Shown: positions 6,331 to 15,155 of the stretch, one piece after another
Layout: every line of letters starts with the position of its first letter
Numbering within the stretch: the stretch's first letter is position 1
Source: Maricaulis alexandrii
Lineage (GTDB): Bacteria > Pseudomonadota > Alphaproteobacteria > Caulobacterales > Maricaulaceae
DNA: 64,000 bases
NCBI RefSeq assembly: GCF_005871165.1
Contig: NZ_SWKP01000009.1
Location: 186,001 to 250,000, forward strand
Direction of reading: 5' to 3'
Program-made: the position numbers and the translations under genes
The notes under the pieces: model-generated
Told to the model about the DNA's origin: nothing
What the model saw: only the letters and a program-made list of their open reading frames with translations
Databases searched by the model: none

Positions 6331-8385
6331 ATGACCGAGAATAACCGCATTGCGCCGGCCCTTGCCGCTGCGCTTGAGAAAAAGGGCTATGCCGCCCTCA
6401 CCGAAGTCCAGTCCGCCGTGATCGCGGAAGAGACCGAGGGGCGCGACCTCCTCGTCTCCGCCCAGACCGGTTCGGGCAAGACCGTCGCCTTCGGCCTGTC
6501 GATCGCCCCGACCCTGTTGGGCGATGACACCAATTTCAACGCGCCGGACCTGCCCATGGCCCTGGTCGTTGCGCCGACGCGCGAACTGGCCCTGCAGGTC
6601 CAGAAGGAGCTGACCTGGCTCTATGGCGAGGCCGGTGGCCGCATCGCCTCCTGTGTCGGCGGCATGGATCCGCGCGCCGAGCGGCGCGTGCTCGAGCGCG
6701 GCTGTCACATCGTGGTCGGCACGCCGGGCCGTCTGCGCGACCATATCGAGCGCGGTGCGCTGGACATGTCCCAGCTCAAGGCCGTCGTGCTGGACGAAGC
6801 CGACGAGATGCTCGATTTCGGCTTCCGTGAGGATCTGGAATACATTCTGGACGCCGCCCCGGCGAGCCGCCGCACTCTCTTGTTCTCGGCCACCGTGCCG
6901 CGCGCCATTGCCGATATTGCCCGCCGGTTCCAGAAGGATGCGCTGCGCATCACCACGGTGTCCGAACGCGGTCAGCACGCCGATATCGAATACCGCGCCC
7001 TGACCGTCGCCCCGTCCGACCGCGAGAATGCGATCATCAATGTGCTGCGCTATTACGACGCCGAGCGCGCCATCATTTTCTGCGCCACGCGCGAAGCGGT
7101 GAACCGTCTGGCGGCCCGTTTCGGCAATCGCGGCTTTGCCACCGTCGCCCTGTCCGGCGAGTTGACCCAGAATGAGCGCACCCATGCGCTGCAGGCCCTG
7201 CGCGACGGCCGGGCCCGCGTCTGTGTGGCGACCGATGTCGCCGCCCGCGGTATTGACCTGCCGGGTCTGGAACTCGTCATCCACGCCGATCTGCCGACCA
7301 ATGCCGATGTCCTCCTGCACCGTTCCGGCCGCACCGGCCGGGCCGGCGCCAAGGGTGTCTGCGCCATCATCGTGCCCTTCACTCGCCGCAGCCGCGCCCA
7401 GCGCCTTCTGCGCGATGCCCGCCTGCAGGTGGAATGGGCCGACGCCCCCGGCGCCGATGATGTCCGCGCGAAGGACCGCGAACGCCTGATGGCCGATCCG
7501 GTCCTCACCGAGGCCGTCGACGAGGAGCTGAAGAGCGATGTCGACGCGCTGATGGAGGCCTTCTCCGCCGAACAGCTGGCCGCTGCCTTCCTGCGGGCCC
7601 GCCTGGCCAATCTGCCCTCCGCCGAGGATCTCCTCTCCGGCCCGGCCGCCCAGAATGACCGGCCGGAACGCAAGCCTCGCGAGAATTTCAAGGAGAGTGT
7701 CTGGTTCCGCCTCTCTGCCGGCCGCCGCGCCAAGGCCGAGCCGCGCTGGCTGCTGCCGCTGATCTGCCGCCTGGGCCATGTCACCAAGCGCGAGATCGGC
7801 TCCATCCAGATCGGCGAGACCGAGACCCGCTTCGAAATTGATGCTCAGCATGCCGAGCGCTTCACGGCCGCCCTGGCCGAGAATGGCGGTGGCGAGAAGA
7901 ATATCCGCGTCACCCCGTGCGACGGATCGGAACTGCAGCGCGCCGGTCGCAATGACGGGCCGACCGATGGTCGCACGCCGAAAATGCGTCACCGCAAGGG
8001 TCCGCGCCGCCAGGAGCAGACCGACAGCGACGGCTATCCGCTCGACCGCAAGCGCGATGACTGGAAGCAGGACGGCGAGGACAAGCCGCGCTTCAAGAAG
8101 AAGTCCTTCGAGAAGAAGCCCCATGGCGACAAGAAGCCCTATACCGACAAGAAGCCGAAGGGCGGCAAGACGGATTTCGGGGACAAGAAACCCTTTGCCA
8201 GAACCGACGACGGCGATCGTCCCTACAAGGCCAAGCCGAAACCGCACGCGGACCGCGCCAGCTCACCCTTGGACAGCGGCGATGTCCCGCTGAAGCGCAA
8301 GCCTCGCAAACCCAAGCCCGACGGCAAGCCGGGCGGAAAGTCCGGTGGCAAGCCGCCGCGCAAGGCCAAACCGCCAAAGCCCTGA
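6331..8385 (+). CDS. DEAD-box ATP-dependent RNA helicase, DeaD/CsdA-like
   Basis: The 684-residue protein contains the Q motif region (LTEVQSAVI), Walker A AQTGSGKT (residues 45-51), the DEAD box in VLDEADEML, the SAT motif in LFSATVP and the motif VI stretch HRSGRTGRAG. Around residues 455-520 a segment running from SVWFRLSAGRRAK through REIGSIQIGETETRFEI matches the RNA-binding DbpA domain found in DeaD/CsdA. The last ~130 residues are a Lys/Asp/Pro-rich disordered tail. Such helicases unwind structured RNA in ribosome assembly and mRNA decay. The ATG at 6331 is chosen over an upstream in-frame GTG at 6295 because the conserved domain follows it directly. The ribosome-binding site is weak. 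Confidence 0.93.
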   Translation: MTENNRIAPALAAALEKKGYAALTEVQSAVIAEETEGRDLLVSAQTGSGKTVAFGLSIAPTLLGDDTNFNAPDLPMALVVAPTRELALQVQKELTWLYGEAGGRIASCVGGMDPRAERRVLERGCHIVVGTPGRLRDHIERGALDMSQLKAVVLDEADEMLDFGFREDLEYILDAAPASRRTLLFSATVPRAIADIARRFQKDALRITTVSERGQHADIEYRALTVAPSDRENAIINVLRYYDAERAIIFCATREAVNRLAARFGNRGFATVALSGELTQNERTHALQALRDGRARVCVATDVAARGIDLPGLELVIHADLPTNADVLLHRSGRTGRAGAKGVCAIIVPFTRRSRAQRLLRDARLQVEWADAPGADDVRAKDRERLMADPVLTEAVDEELKSDVDALMEAFSAEQLAAAFLRARLANLPSAEDLLSGPAAQNDRPERKPRENFKESVWFRLSAGRRAKAEPRWLLPLICRLGHVTKREIGSIQIGETETRFEIDAQHAERFTAALAENGGGEKNIRVTPCDGSELQRAGRNDGPTDGRTPKMRHRKGPRRQEQTDSDGYPLDRKRDDWKQDGEDKPRFKKKSFEKKPHGDKKPYTDKKPKGGKTDFGDKKPFARTDDGDRPYKAKPKPHADRASSPLDSGDVPLKRKPRKPKPDGKPGGKSGGKPPRKAKPPKP

Positions 8386-8392
8386 CCGCCGT

Positions 8393-8896
8393 TCAGTCCT
8401 GGTCCTTCTCTGTCTCGCCGGCCTGAAGGATTGCGGTGACGCGTTGTGACAGGGATTCGCGGTCCAGGGCCGCTTCCAATCGCGCGAGCGTGGCGATCGC
8501 ATCCCCGGCTTCGGCATTCAGCGCAATCGCCGCCTCGTTCAGGGCATCAAAGAGCGGGGCGAGCTGTTGCGACAAGGCTTTGCCCTGATCTGTCAGCGTC
8601 AGGACCCGGCGGCGGCCATCCTTGCCATCCGGTGCCGACTGGATCAGGCCCGCCTTCTCCAGCGCTGTCCGGGTGACACTGACGGAGACATGCGAAACGC
8701 CCAGCCTGTCGGCGAGGTCCTGCACGGACAGGGCGTCCCCGCCACGCAGGGCATTGAAGGTCGGCAGCCAACGCTGCTCGAACGGCGTGTCATAGGCCTC
8801 ATAGAGCGTCTTGGCTTCGCGGTCGATCCGATCACTCAACCGCCGCAGGCGACCGCCCAAAGCGGCAGCGCCCGGATCATGACGTTCCTCTGGCAT
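8393..8896 (-). CDS. MarR-family transcriptional regulator
   Basis: The 167-residue protein starts MPEERHDPG at the ATG at 8894-8896, with AAGGAAG 6 bases upstream. The centre holds a winged helix-turn-helix: LSVQDLADRLGVSHVSVSVT as helix-turn-helix, followed by the wing DGKDGRRRVLTLTDQG, which is characteristic of MarR proteins. Flanking helices should form the dimer. It is divergent from the serine hydrolase gene at 8993; the 96-base intergenic region holds a promoter with an embedded palindrome (separate entry), so regulation of that hydrolase is likely. The inducing ligand is unknown. Confidence 0.85.
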   Translation of the reverse strand: MPEERHDPGAAALGGRLRRLSDRIDREAKTLYEAYDTPFEQRWLPTFNALRGGDALSVQDLADRLGVSHVSVSVTRTALEKAGLIQSAPDGKDGRRRVLTLTDQGKALSQQLAPLFDALNEAAIALNAEAGDAIATLARLEAALDRESLSQRVTAILQAGETEKDQD

Positions 8897-8926
8897 CCCA
8901 ACTTCCTTCGCACAAACCCGCTGCGC

Positions 8927-8955
8927 TTGACATATCTGTAACCGATTACATAAAT
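8927..8955 (+). promoter_or_regulatory. Sigma70-type promoter with palindromic operator in the spacer
   Basis: TTGACA at 8927-8932 and ATAAAT at 8950-8955 are separated by 17 bases, a near-consensus housekeeping promoter reading towards the serine hydrolase gene at 8993. The palindrome TGTAACCGATTACA (8937-8950; arms TGTAA/TTACA) occupies the spacer and touches the -10 box. A dimeric repressor bound there would block RNA polymerase. The divergent MarR gene is the obvious candidate. Confidence 0.65.
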
Positions 8956-8992
8956 AGCGGGGCTGGGGCCAAAATGAAAGTGAAACCTGTCC

Positions 8993-10456
8993 ATGTCCAT
9001 GCCACGACTGACCCGCCGCCACGCTCTCGGACTGGGATCTGCCCTGATCGCCTCAGCCGGCCTCTCGGGCCTCACCACGTCATCGTCTCGCGCCGTCCGG
9101 CTGGAAGATTATGCCGGCGGACTTCCCACGGCGATTGACTTCAGCGGCACCCTCTTGCTGGCGCAGCAGGACACGGTCGAATTCCAAGCGGCTTACGGAC
9201 TCGCCAATCGCGGGACCGGTCGCCCCAATACGCTCGACACCCGCTTCAATCTGGCATCCCTGTCGAAGATGTTCACCGCGATCTGCATTCTTCAGCTGGC
9301 TGATGAGGGACGGATTTCGCTGCACGCCCCGATCGGCACTTATCTGCCGGATTATCCCGACTCGGTCGCAGCCGAGCAGGTGACCGTGGAACACCTGCTC
9401 ATGCACACATCCGGTATCGGCAATTACTGGGAGGGCCTGGATGCGCTTGCCGGCGATTGGCCGGACACCCATTCTGACTACCTGCCCCTGTTCGCCGATA
9501 TTCCCCTGGCCCACACGCCAGGCACCGATTTCGCCTATTCCAATGGCGGCTACATTGTTCTGGGCCTGATCATCGAAGCGATCACCGGCACCGACTATTT
9601 TGATCATGTGCAGACTGCCGTGCTGGATCCGGCAGGCATGCCCAATACCGCATTCGAGCGGATGGAGACGCCCAATCCCGACCGCGCCGTCGGCTATATG
9701 CGCTCGCGTGAACACCCGGGCGAGTGGGAGGATTGCACGCCGCGCTGGGAACGCCGGGGCAGCGCCGCCGGCGGTGCCTTCTCCACCGTGGGCGACCTGC
9801 ACCGGTTTGCGCGCGCCCTGACCGGGCACCGTCTGCTGAGCGCCCGGATGACGGATACGCTCCTGCAGGGCCGGCTGGAAACCCCGGTCGGGCATTACGG
9901 TTACGGCGTCATCGAACAGCGACTGAACGGCCGCCGCGTCCTGGGACATTCCGGCGGCCATTACGGGGTCGCGGTCGAACTCATGATCTTCCCCGACGAC
10001 GGAACGGTTTTCATCGTGCTGACAAACGGGGATGTCGATGCCTATTGGGACATGGAAATGTTCGCCCATGCGCTGATCGCGGGCCCGACCGCCGAAACCC
10101 GCAATTACGGGTTCACGCGTGACCTCATATCGGACACCGTGATGCACGGACATGAAGCCGGACTGATCCGCTTCCAGGCGGCGCCAGCGGGCACGACAGC
10201 GCGGACCGCCGTGATCGAACTCTCAGCCTTCAAGTATATTCACCGTCATCAGGACCGGGCCGGCCTGGACCTGTTGCGGCTCAATTGCGCCATCAATCCG
10301 GACTCGCCTGAAACGCTGTACGCTCTGGCTGAAGGGCTGCGCGTCACCGGGCGGCACGAAGACGCGATCACCCGGTACCGGGCCTATCTGGACCAGGTGC
10401 CCGGTGATGCGGAAGCGCTGGCGCATCTGGCCGAGCTGGCCCCGGCACCGGACTGA
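8993..10456 (+). CDS. Exported serine hydrolase, beta-lactamase/transpeptidase fold
   Basis: The 487-residue protein begins with a twin-arginine-type signal (LTRRHALGLGSALIASAGLSG). The catalytic domain is that of class C beta-lactamases, DD-peptidases and EstB esterases: SxxK in ASLSKMFTA (Ser89, Lys92), the YxN motif in FAYSNGGY (about residue 183), and HSGG in place of KTG (LGHSGGHYG, about residue 320). The HxG variant is usual for esterases and peptidases of this family, so true beta-lactam hydrolysis is not implied. The C-terminal ~60 residues (LYALAEGLRVTGRHEDAI, LDQVPGDAEALAHLAEL) look like a TPR pair. The gene is probably controlled by the divergent MarR regulator. Enzymatic substrate is unknown. 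Confidence 0.88.
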   Translation: MSMPRLTRRHALGLGSALIASAGLSGLTTSSSRAVRLEDYAGGLPTAIDFSGTLLLAQQDTVEFQAAYGLANRGTGRPNTLDTRFNLASLSKMFTAICILQLADEGRISLHAPIGTYLPDYPDSVAAEQVTVEHLLMHTSGIGNYWEGLDALAGDWPDTHSDYLPLFADIPLAHTPGTDFAYSNGGYIVLGLIIEAITGTDYFDHVQTAVLDPAGMPNTAFERMETPNPDRAVGYMRSREHPGEWEDCTPRWERRGSAAGGAFSTVGDLHRFARALTGHRLLSARMTDTLLQGRLETPVGHYGYGVIEQRLNGRRVLGHSGGHYGVAVELMIFPDDGTVFIVLTNGDVDAYWDMEMFAHALIAGPTAETRNYGFTRDLISDTVMHGHEAGLIRFQAAPAGTTARTAVIELSAFKYIHRHQDRAGLDLLRLNCAINPDSPETLYALAEGLRVTGRHEDAITRYRAYLDQVPGDAEALAHLAELAPAPD

Positions 10457-10551
10457 GTTCCCGGCGTTCCCGCCTACCCAAACCTGACCCGCTCACCTAG
10501 TCTCTGCCCCAAGACGGCGAAGACGCCTCACACCAACCGGGGAGAGATCAG

Positions 10552-11418
10552 GTGAGCGACGGGTTTTACGCAGACAAGATTTACTGGGTCACCGGCGCCT
10601 CGTCCGGCATAGGACAGGCGCTGGCCATCTCGCTTTCGAAACGCGGTGCCAAACTCATCCTGTCCGGTCGCAATACGGACGCGCTGGAGGAGACCCGCAA
10701 GGCGCTCTCGACTGAGGCGCTCATCCTCGCCTTCGACACGACGGATTACGACGCCCTTCCCGGGCTCGTGGAGCAGGCGCTGGCCTGGCAGGGCCGCATT
10801 GACGGTTTGATCAACAATGCCGGCATCTCCCAGCGCAGTTTGATCGTCGACACGGATATGGATGTCTATCGACGCATCATGGAGGTGGACTTCTTCGCCC
10901 CGGCGACCCTGACCAAGCTGGTCCTGCCGCACATGATCGCGGCCGGCTCCGGTCACATCTCCATCATCTCCTCACTGGCCGGCAAGATCGGCACGCCGGT
11001 CCGCTCGGGCTATTGCGCCGCCAAGCATGCCTGTGTCGGTTTTTACGACTCGCTGCGCGCCGAAGTGGAGAAGGCCTACGGGATCAGCGTCTCCGTCATA
11101 CTGCCCGGCTCGGTGAAAACTGGTGTGTCCCGCAATGCCCTGACTGGCACCGGTGCCGCACGCGGCGTGTCCGATGCGAATATCGAGGCCGGCATGGACC
11201 CGGCCGAGGCGGCCACCCGCATTCTCGACCAGATCGCCGCGGGCGAACGGGAAATCGTGGTTGCGGAAGGCATGGAGAAAGCCGCGCTCGACCTGCGCCG
11301 TCAGGACGCGGAAACCCTGTTCGCCATGCTGGCTGCACAAGGAGCGGAACTGGCCGCGTCTGCCGGGTCTGGCGAACCGCTGGAATTGCGCCGGATCAAC
11401 GAGCCCGCCGACGGTTAG
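10552..11418 (+). CDS. Short-chain dehydrogenase/reductase (SDR)
   Basis: The 288-residue protein has a classical SDR Rossmann fold: TGASSGIGQA nucleotide-binding loop near the N-terminus, NNAG in LINNAGISQR, the active-site Ser in SIISSLAGK, and the catalytic YxxxK in GYCAAKHA. The order and spacing resemble DHRS7-type enzymes that reduce lipid or steroid-like carbonyls, but the substrate is not predictable. Translation starts at the GTG at 10552 with GGGGAGAG upstream. It is read in the same direction as the hydrolase and the porin but with gaps of about 100 and 170 bases, so co-transcription is uncertain. Confidence 0.88.
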   Translation: MSDGFYADKIYWVTGASSGIGQALAISLSKRGAKLILSGRNTDALEETRKALSTEALILAFDTTDYDALPGLVEQALAWQGRIDGLINNAGISQRSLIVDTDMDVYRRIMEVDFFAPATLTKLVLPHMIAAGSGHISIISSLAGKIGTPVRSGYCAAKHACVGFYDSLRAEVEKAYGISVSVILPGSVKTGVSRNALTGTGAARGVSDANIEAGMDPAEAATRILDQIAAGEREIVVAEGMEKAALDLRRQDAETLFAMLAAQGAELAASAGSGEPLELRRINEPADG

Positions 11419-11592
11419 CCCCACATTTTCCCTGCGATCTGTGTGCTTTGTTCACCACGTGGCTCAATAACACGCATTTATTTATGGGAATATCGCACTC
11501 TCCGCTTGCCCTGAACGGCGCATCTCACTACCAACCGGCCCGAAAGCGCGGGACAGGCGCTCCGGAGAGGCAGCCCCGAGGGGGAAATCAAA

Positions 11593-13182
11593 GTGAAAAC
11601 CAATCTTATGCGCGGCGCGGCAAGCGTCGCCATGGCGATGGCCGTGTGGGGTGCACCCGCCCTGGCCGATGACGAGGCCGAGCGGATCGAAGCGCTGGAA
11701 TCGCGGATCGAACAGCTCGAAGAGACCAACCGGCTCCTGCTGGAATACCTCGCTGCCCAGGGCGTCAATGTCGACGGCGAGAGCGGTGAAGCGGCACCGG
11801 CCCCGCATCACGGCCCGCACCATGACCAGATGGCACAGCATCACGCCCCGCATCACGAGCAGATGGCCCAGCATCATGGTGCGCCCGCCCAGGCGCCGAT
11901 GGCCGACCATCATGCCGACATGGTTTCGCGCATTTCCGACGGCCTCGTCGGGATCAGCCCGGAATACAGCTATCGCATGCTGGACCATGCCGAGGGCGTG
12001 AATACCCGCCAGCTCATCCAGCTCCAGGCCATCCAGAATGGCGAACTGCCCAACCGGGTCACCCTGTCGGGCGGCATCACGGTTCTGGGCAATATGCAGC
12101 GCTCCAATTCGGACACCAAGTTCGGCTGGCTGATGCGCCACCCGACCTCGTCCAACCAGATCGGTGAGGACGTGTCGGAACTCGTCGTCCACAACGCCCA
12201 GCTCGCCTTCACGGCGCGCATGAGCGACTGGATCACGGCCTATGCCGAAATCCTCTACGATCCGGAGCAGAGTTTCGGTTCCGGCACGATCACCGCACTG
12301 ACCCGCAACCAGCTGCAACTGCGCAAGGGCTACGTCCTGTTCGGCAATCTCGATGAGAGCCCGATCTACGCCGCCGTCGGCAAGATGGACGTGCCCTTCG
12401 GCCTGCAGGACACGGTGAGCCCCTTCACCAATTCCACCAGCTGGCACGCCTTCGCGCCGCTCGCCTATGGCGGCATGGTTGGCTACTACAACGGCAATTT
12501 CCACCTGCGCGGCATGGCGGTTCAGGGCGGGGCCCAGTTCCGCTCCGCCAATTCGCCGGTTCAGGACACGGAAGTTCCGTCGCGGGTCAACAATTTCGCG
12601 ATCGACGCCAATTACACAATGCCGCTGGGCCAGGGCGAAGACAGCGTCATGGTCGGCGCCAGCTACATCCACGCCACCGCCTATTGCCAGCCCTATCCGG
12701 TCTTCCACTTCACGGCCTGCCAGGACAACAATCCGGGCTGGTCTGTCTACTCGGTCGGCGAGATCGGCAACTTCACCCTGCTGGGCGAATTTGCCAGCAC
12801 GACCGAAGTCTGGCCGGGCTCGGCCGTGCCGGATCCGACCAATCCGCTCAGCGTCTTTGAAGCTCAGGAGACTGTCGCCTTCACCCTGGGTGGCCGCTAT
12901 GCCTACGCCATGCCGGAAGGCGCCCCGGTCGACATCTCCCTGGAATTCTCGCGCTTCCGCGCGGGTGATGACGGCGCCCCCTGGGAACGTCAGGACCAGT
13001 GGGTGTTCGGCCTCAACCGGATGGTCGCCCCGTCGGTCAGCCTGTTTGGCGAGTTCATCCACACCGAGGGTTGGGTGCCGCTCAACTTCCTGTCCGGCGG
13101 CAATTTCCCGGACGGCTCGACTTGGTCGGAACGCGACGCCACCACCGACATCATTGCGGTGGGTGTCCAGGCCACCTTCTAG
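11593..13182 (+). CDS. Outer-membrane porin with N-terminal coiled coil and His-rich linker
   Basis: The 529-residue precursor has a signal peptide (MKTNLMRGAASVAMAMAVWG, cleavage after APALA), a short coiled coil (AERIEALESRIEQLEETNRL, residues 29-48), a His-rich linker, then a beta-barrel with alternating strands ending in the typical C-terminal Phe (VGVQATF). The linker at residues 70-110 contains six HH pairs (12 His) with the repeated unit HHxQMAQHH. Barrel strands and the ending resemble the LbtU family of siderophore porins, tentatively. The start is the GTG at 11593 after GAGGGGG. The histidines could bind transition metal in the periplasm. The gene is monocistronic, with a terminator directly downstream. 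Confidence 0.82.
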   Translation: MKTNLMRGAASVAMAMAVWGAPALADDEAERIEALESRIEQLEETNRLLLEYLAAQGVNVDGESGEAAPAPHHGPHHDQMAQHHAPHHEQMAQHHGAPAQAPMADHHADMVSRISDGLVGISPEYSYRMLDHAEGVNTRQLIQLQAIQNGELPNRVTLSGGITVLGNMQRSNSDTKFGWLMRHPTSSNQIGEDVSELVVHNAQLAFTARMSDWITAYAEILYDPEQSFGSGTITALTRNQLQLRKGYVLFGNLDESPIYAAVGKMDVPFGLQDTVSPFTNSTSWHAFAPLAYGGMVGYYNGNFHLRGMAVQGGAQFRSANSPVQDTEVPSRVNNFAIDANYTMPLGQGEDSVMVGASYIHATAYCQPYPVFHFTACQDNNPGWSVYSVGEIGNFTLLGEFASTTEVWPGSAVPDPTNPLSVFEAQETVAFTLGGRYAYAMPEGAPVDISLEFSRFRAGDDGAPWERQDQWVFGLNRMVAPSVSLFGEFIHTEGWVPLNFLSGGNFPDGSTWSERDATTDIIAVGVQATF

Positions 13183-13209
13183 GGTCCGGCCGGACACAGG
13201 CACGAAACA

Positions 13210-13240
13210 GGGGCGCGCCGATCGGTGCGCCCCTTTTTTT
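13210..13240 (+). terminator. Intrinsic terminator after the porin gene
   Basis: GGGGCGC at 13210-13216 pairs with GCGCCCC at 13227-13233 around a GCCGATCGGT centre and is followed by a run of seven T residues. Confidence 0.85.
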
Positions 13241-13283
13241 GTCCGCAAGGCTATAGTCGTCGCGACTCAAGGGGGACTCGGCC

Positions 13284-14330
13284 ATGGAGACGCACACGGA
13301 CACGCCGTCATGCGCGGATTGCGGGCATCCGCTCTCCGGCCCCTATTGCGCCCAGTGCGGCCAGTCCGCCGCTGATATCCGCCGGCCGGTGCGGACCCTG
13401 GTGACGGACTTCATCGGCGACACCTTTGTCTGGGATGGCCGCCTCTGGCGCACGCTCAAGCAATTATTCCTCAATCCGGGCGAGCTGGCGCGGCGCTATA
13501 CCGATGGCCAACGCGCCCGCTGGACCCCGCCAATCCGGCTCTACCTCCTTGTCAGCCTGGCCTTTTTCGCGACCATGAGCCTGGGCGGCGTGCGGGTTCT
13601 GGCCGCACAGATCCAGCCCACCGAGACGGTGATCAGGTCACAGGATGCCGCGCGCATCGCCGAGCGCCAGATGGACTTGGAAAATGCCAATCGAAACCTG
13701 CAGGAAAGTGGGCTTCAGCTGGATCTATGCGGTGTGCCGCCGGGCCCGCAGGAGATCATGCCGGATGGCACACTGCGTCTCTCCCAGGATACTGGCATCA
13801 TCATCACCCTGTTCCAGGCCGGTGATTCACCCAAACCGCGACACCTCACAAGCGAAGACCGGCGCTGCATGGCAGCCCTCACCGAAGCCAGCGGACTGCA
13901 CCCGATTTTCACGGAGCTTGAAATTGCCGCGCTCAGTAATCCCGCCGGCTTCGAAGCGCGCACATCCGCCGCCACGGGCCAGGCCCTCGTCTTGATGGTC
14001 GGCTTTTTCGCGCTGCTCAATCTCATTCTTCACCCGCGCACACGGGTGATCGAGCATGTCATCTACAGCCTCTATTTCCACGCCGTCTTCCTGCCGGTTG
14101 TCGCCTTGGCGCTGAGCGCCGGACAGGTCCTGCCAAGCACGCCGGTCTCAGCCGCGCTGATCGCGGCCATCGCCCTGATTGTGATCCTGATCCAGGCTTG
14201 GCGCGGTGATCGCACCTTCTATCGCTCCAGCTGGTATGGGGCTGTTCTTCGGCTCCCCCTTCTTCTGACCGGTTATCTTTCTGCCCTCGGCTTCACGGCC
14301 ATGGGCCTCATCCTGCTGGCCGTGCTGTAA
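13284..14330 (+). CDS. DUF3667 membrane protein with zinc-ribbon N-terminus
   Basis: The 348-residue protein opens with two CxxC knuckles (CADCGHPL and YCAQCGQS) that should form a zinc ribbon. The DUF3667-type signature follows: RRPVRTLVTDFIGDTF, then a segment with RTLKQLFLNPGELARRYTDG and RARWTPPIRLYL. At least four hydrophobic segments follow (around residues 85-105, 228-248, 255-285 and 315-345), so it is an inner-membrane protein. A soluble loop of about 120 residues lies between the first and second segments. Its role is not known. It has its own ribosome-binding region (GGGGGACTC) and lies after the porin terminator. Confidence 0.8.
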   Translation: METHTDTPSCADCGHPLSGPYCAQCGQSAADIRRPVRTLVTDFIGDTFVWDGRLWRTLKQLFLNPGELARRYTDGQRARWTPPIRLYLLVSLAFFATMSLGGVRVLAAQIQPTETVIRSQDAARIAERQMDLENANRNLQESGLQLDLCGVPPGPQEIMPDGTLRLSQDTGIIITLFQAGDSPKPRHLTSEDRRCMAALTEASGLHPIFTELEIAALSNPAGFEARTSAATGQALVLMVGFFALLNLILHPRTRVIEHVIYSLYFHAVFLPVVALALSAGQVLPSTPVSAALIAAIALIVILIQAWRGDRTFYRSSWYGAVLRLPLLLTGYLSALGFTAMGLILLAVL

Positions 14331-14357
14331 TCCGAACCGGGCTATGCCGAACCCAGC

Positions 14358-15131
14358 CTACGCCAGGGGCGGCAGGCCGACGGCCTCGCGCCCGGCATCG
14401 GTCTTCAACGAGAAGTCCGTGCCCAGATGGTCATCGGCCTCGCCCCGTGTCAGCCAGGCAATGGCGCGAGCCACCCAGTCTGCCGGGATATGGGCGTCCG
14501 GCGAAAGCTGACTCACCGGATTGATGCCGCTGGCCCGGATTTGCTCCTGCATGTCCGTCGCCACAGTGCCCGGGCTCAGTCCGATGACTCGCACGCCCTC
14601 GTCCCGGTATTCCTTGTCAGCCACCCGCGTCAGGGACAGCACAGCGGCCTTTGTGGCGCAGTAATGGCTCCACCCTTCCAGGGCACTGGTCGCAGCACCG
14701 GAGCTGAGATTGATGATTGTGCCTTCGCCCTGCCGGACCAATTCCGGGATGGCATGACGCATGCCGTGATAAACCCCTTTCAGGTTCACATCGACGACCC
14801 GCCCCCAATCCTCCACCGCGCTGTCAGCCAGTTTCGCAATTGGCTCGATCAGGCCCGCATTGTTGACGAGAACATCGAGGCGTCCGCCCGCCTCCAGGGC
14901 CAGGTCGATCAACGCCTTCACATCATCCGAACGGCTGACATCGCATGCCCGGCCCAACGCATGCCCGGCTCCGGCCTTCCGAAGCTCTCCGGCGATCTCC
15001 TGCACCCGGGCCTCATCTCGGGCGCCCAGCACGACGCACGCGCCGCGGGCCGCAAAATGGCGGGCTGTCGCCTCGCCGATACCGCGGCTGGCCCCGGTGA
15101 TCACCACGGTCTTTCCAGCGAATTCTGTCAT
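14358..15131 (-). CDS. Short-chain dehydrogenase/reductase (SDR)
   Basis: The 257-residue protein shows the SDR landmarks TGASRGIGEA (residues 12-21), NNAGLI, an active-site Ser in INLSSGAATS and the catalytic YCATK. LSPGTVATDM after the active site is the usual cofactor-contact loop. Start ATG at 15129-15131 has GAAGGAG upstream. It is downstream of the YceI gene on the same strand with a 24-base gap, so the two probably share a transcript, possibly governed by the divergent LysR regulator. The substrate is unknown. Confidence 0.88.
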   Translation of the reverse strand: MTEFAGKTVVITGASRGIGEATARHFAARGACVVLGARDEARVQEIAGELRKAGAGHALGRACDVSRSDDVKALIDLALEAGGRLDVLVNNAGLIEPIAKLADSAVEDWGRVVDVNLKGVYHGMRHAIPELVRQGEGTIINLSSGAATSALEGWSHYCATKAAVLSLTRVADKEYRDEGVRVIGLSPGTVATDMQEQIRASGINPVSQLSPDAHIPADWVARAIAWLTRGEADDHLGTDFSLKTDAGREAVGLPPLA

Positions 15132-15155
15132 GGCTGTCTCCTTCGTCCTGCCTGA

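Noticed and set aside
6154-8247. A 697-codon minus-strand frame opposite the DEAD-box helicase
   Set aside because: It mirrors the coding bias of the helicase gene in GC-rich DNA. The product is Gly/Ala/Leu/Arg-rich with no motif and the helicase on the other strand is certain.
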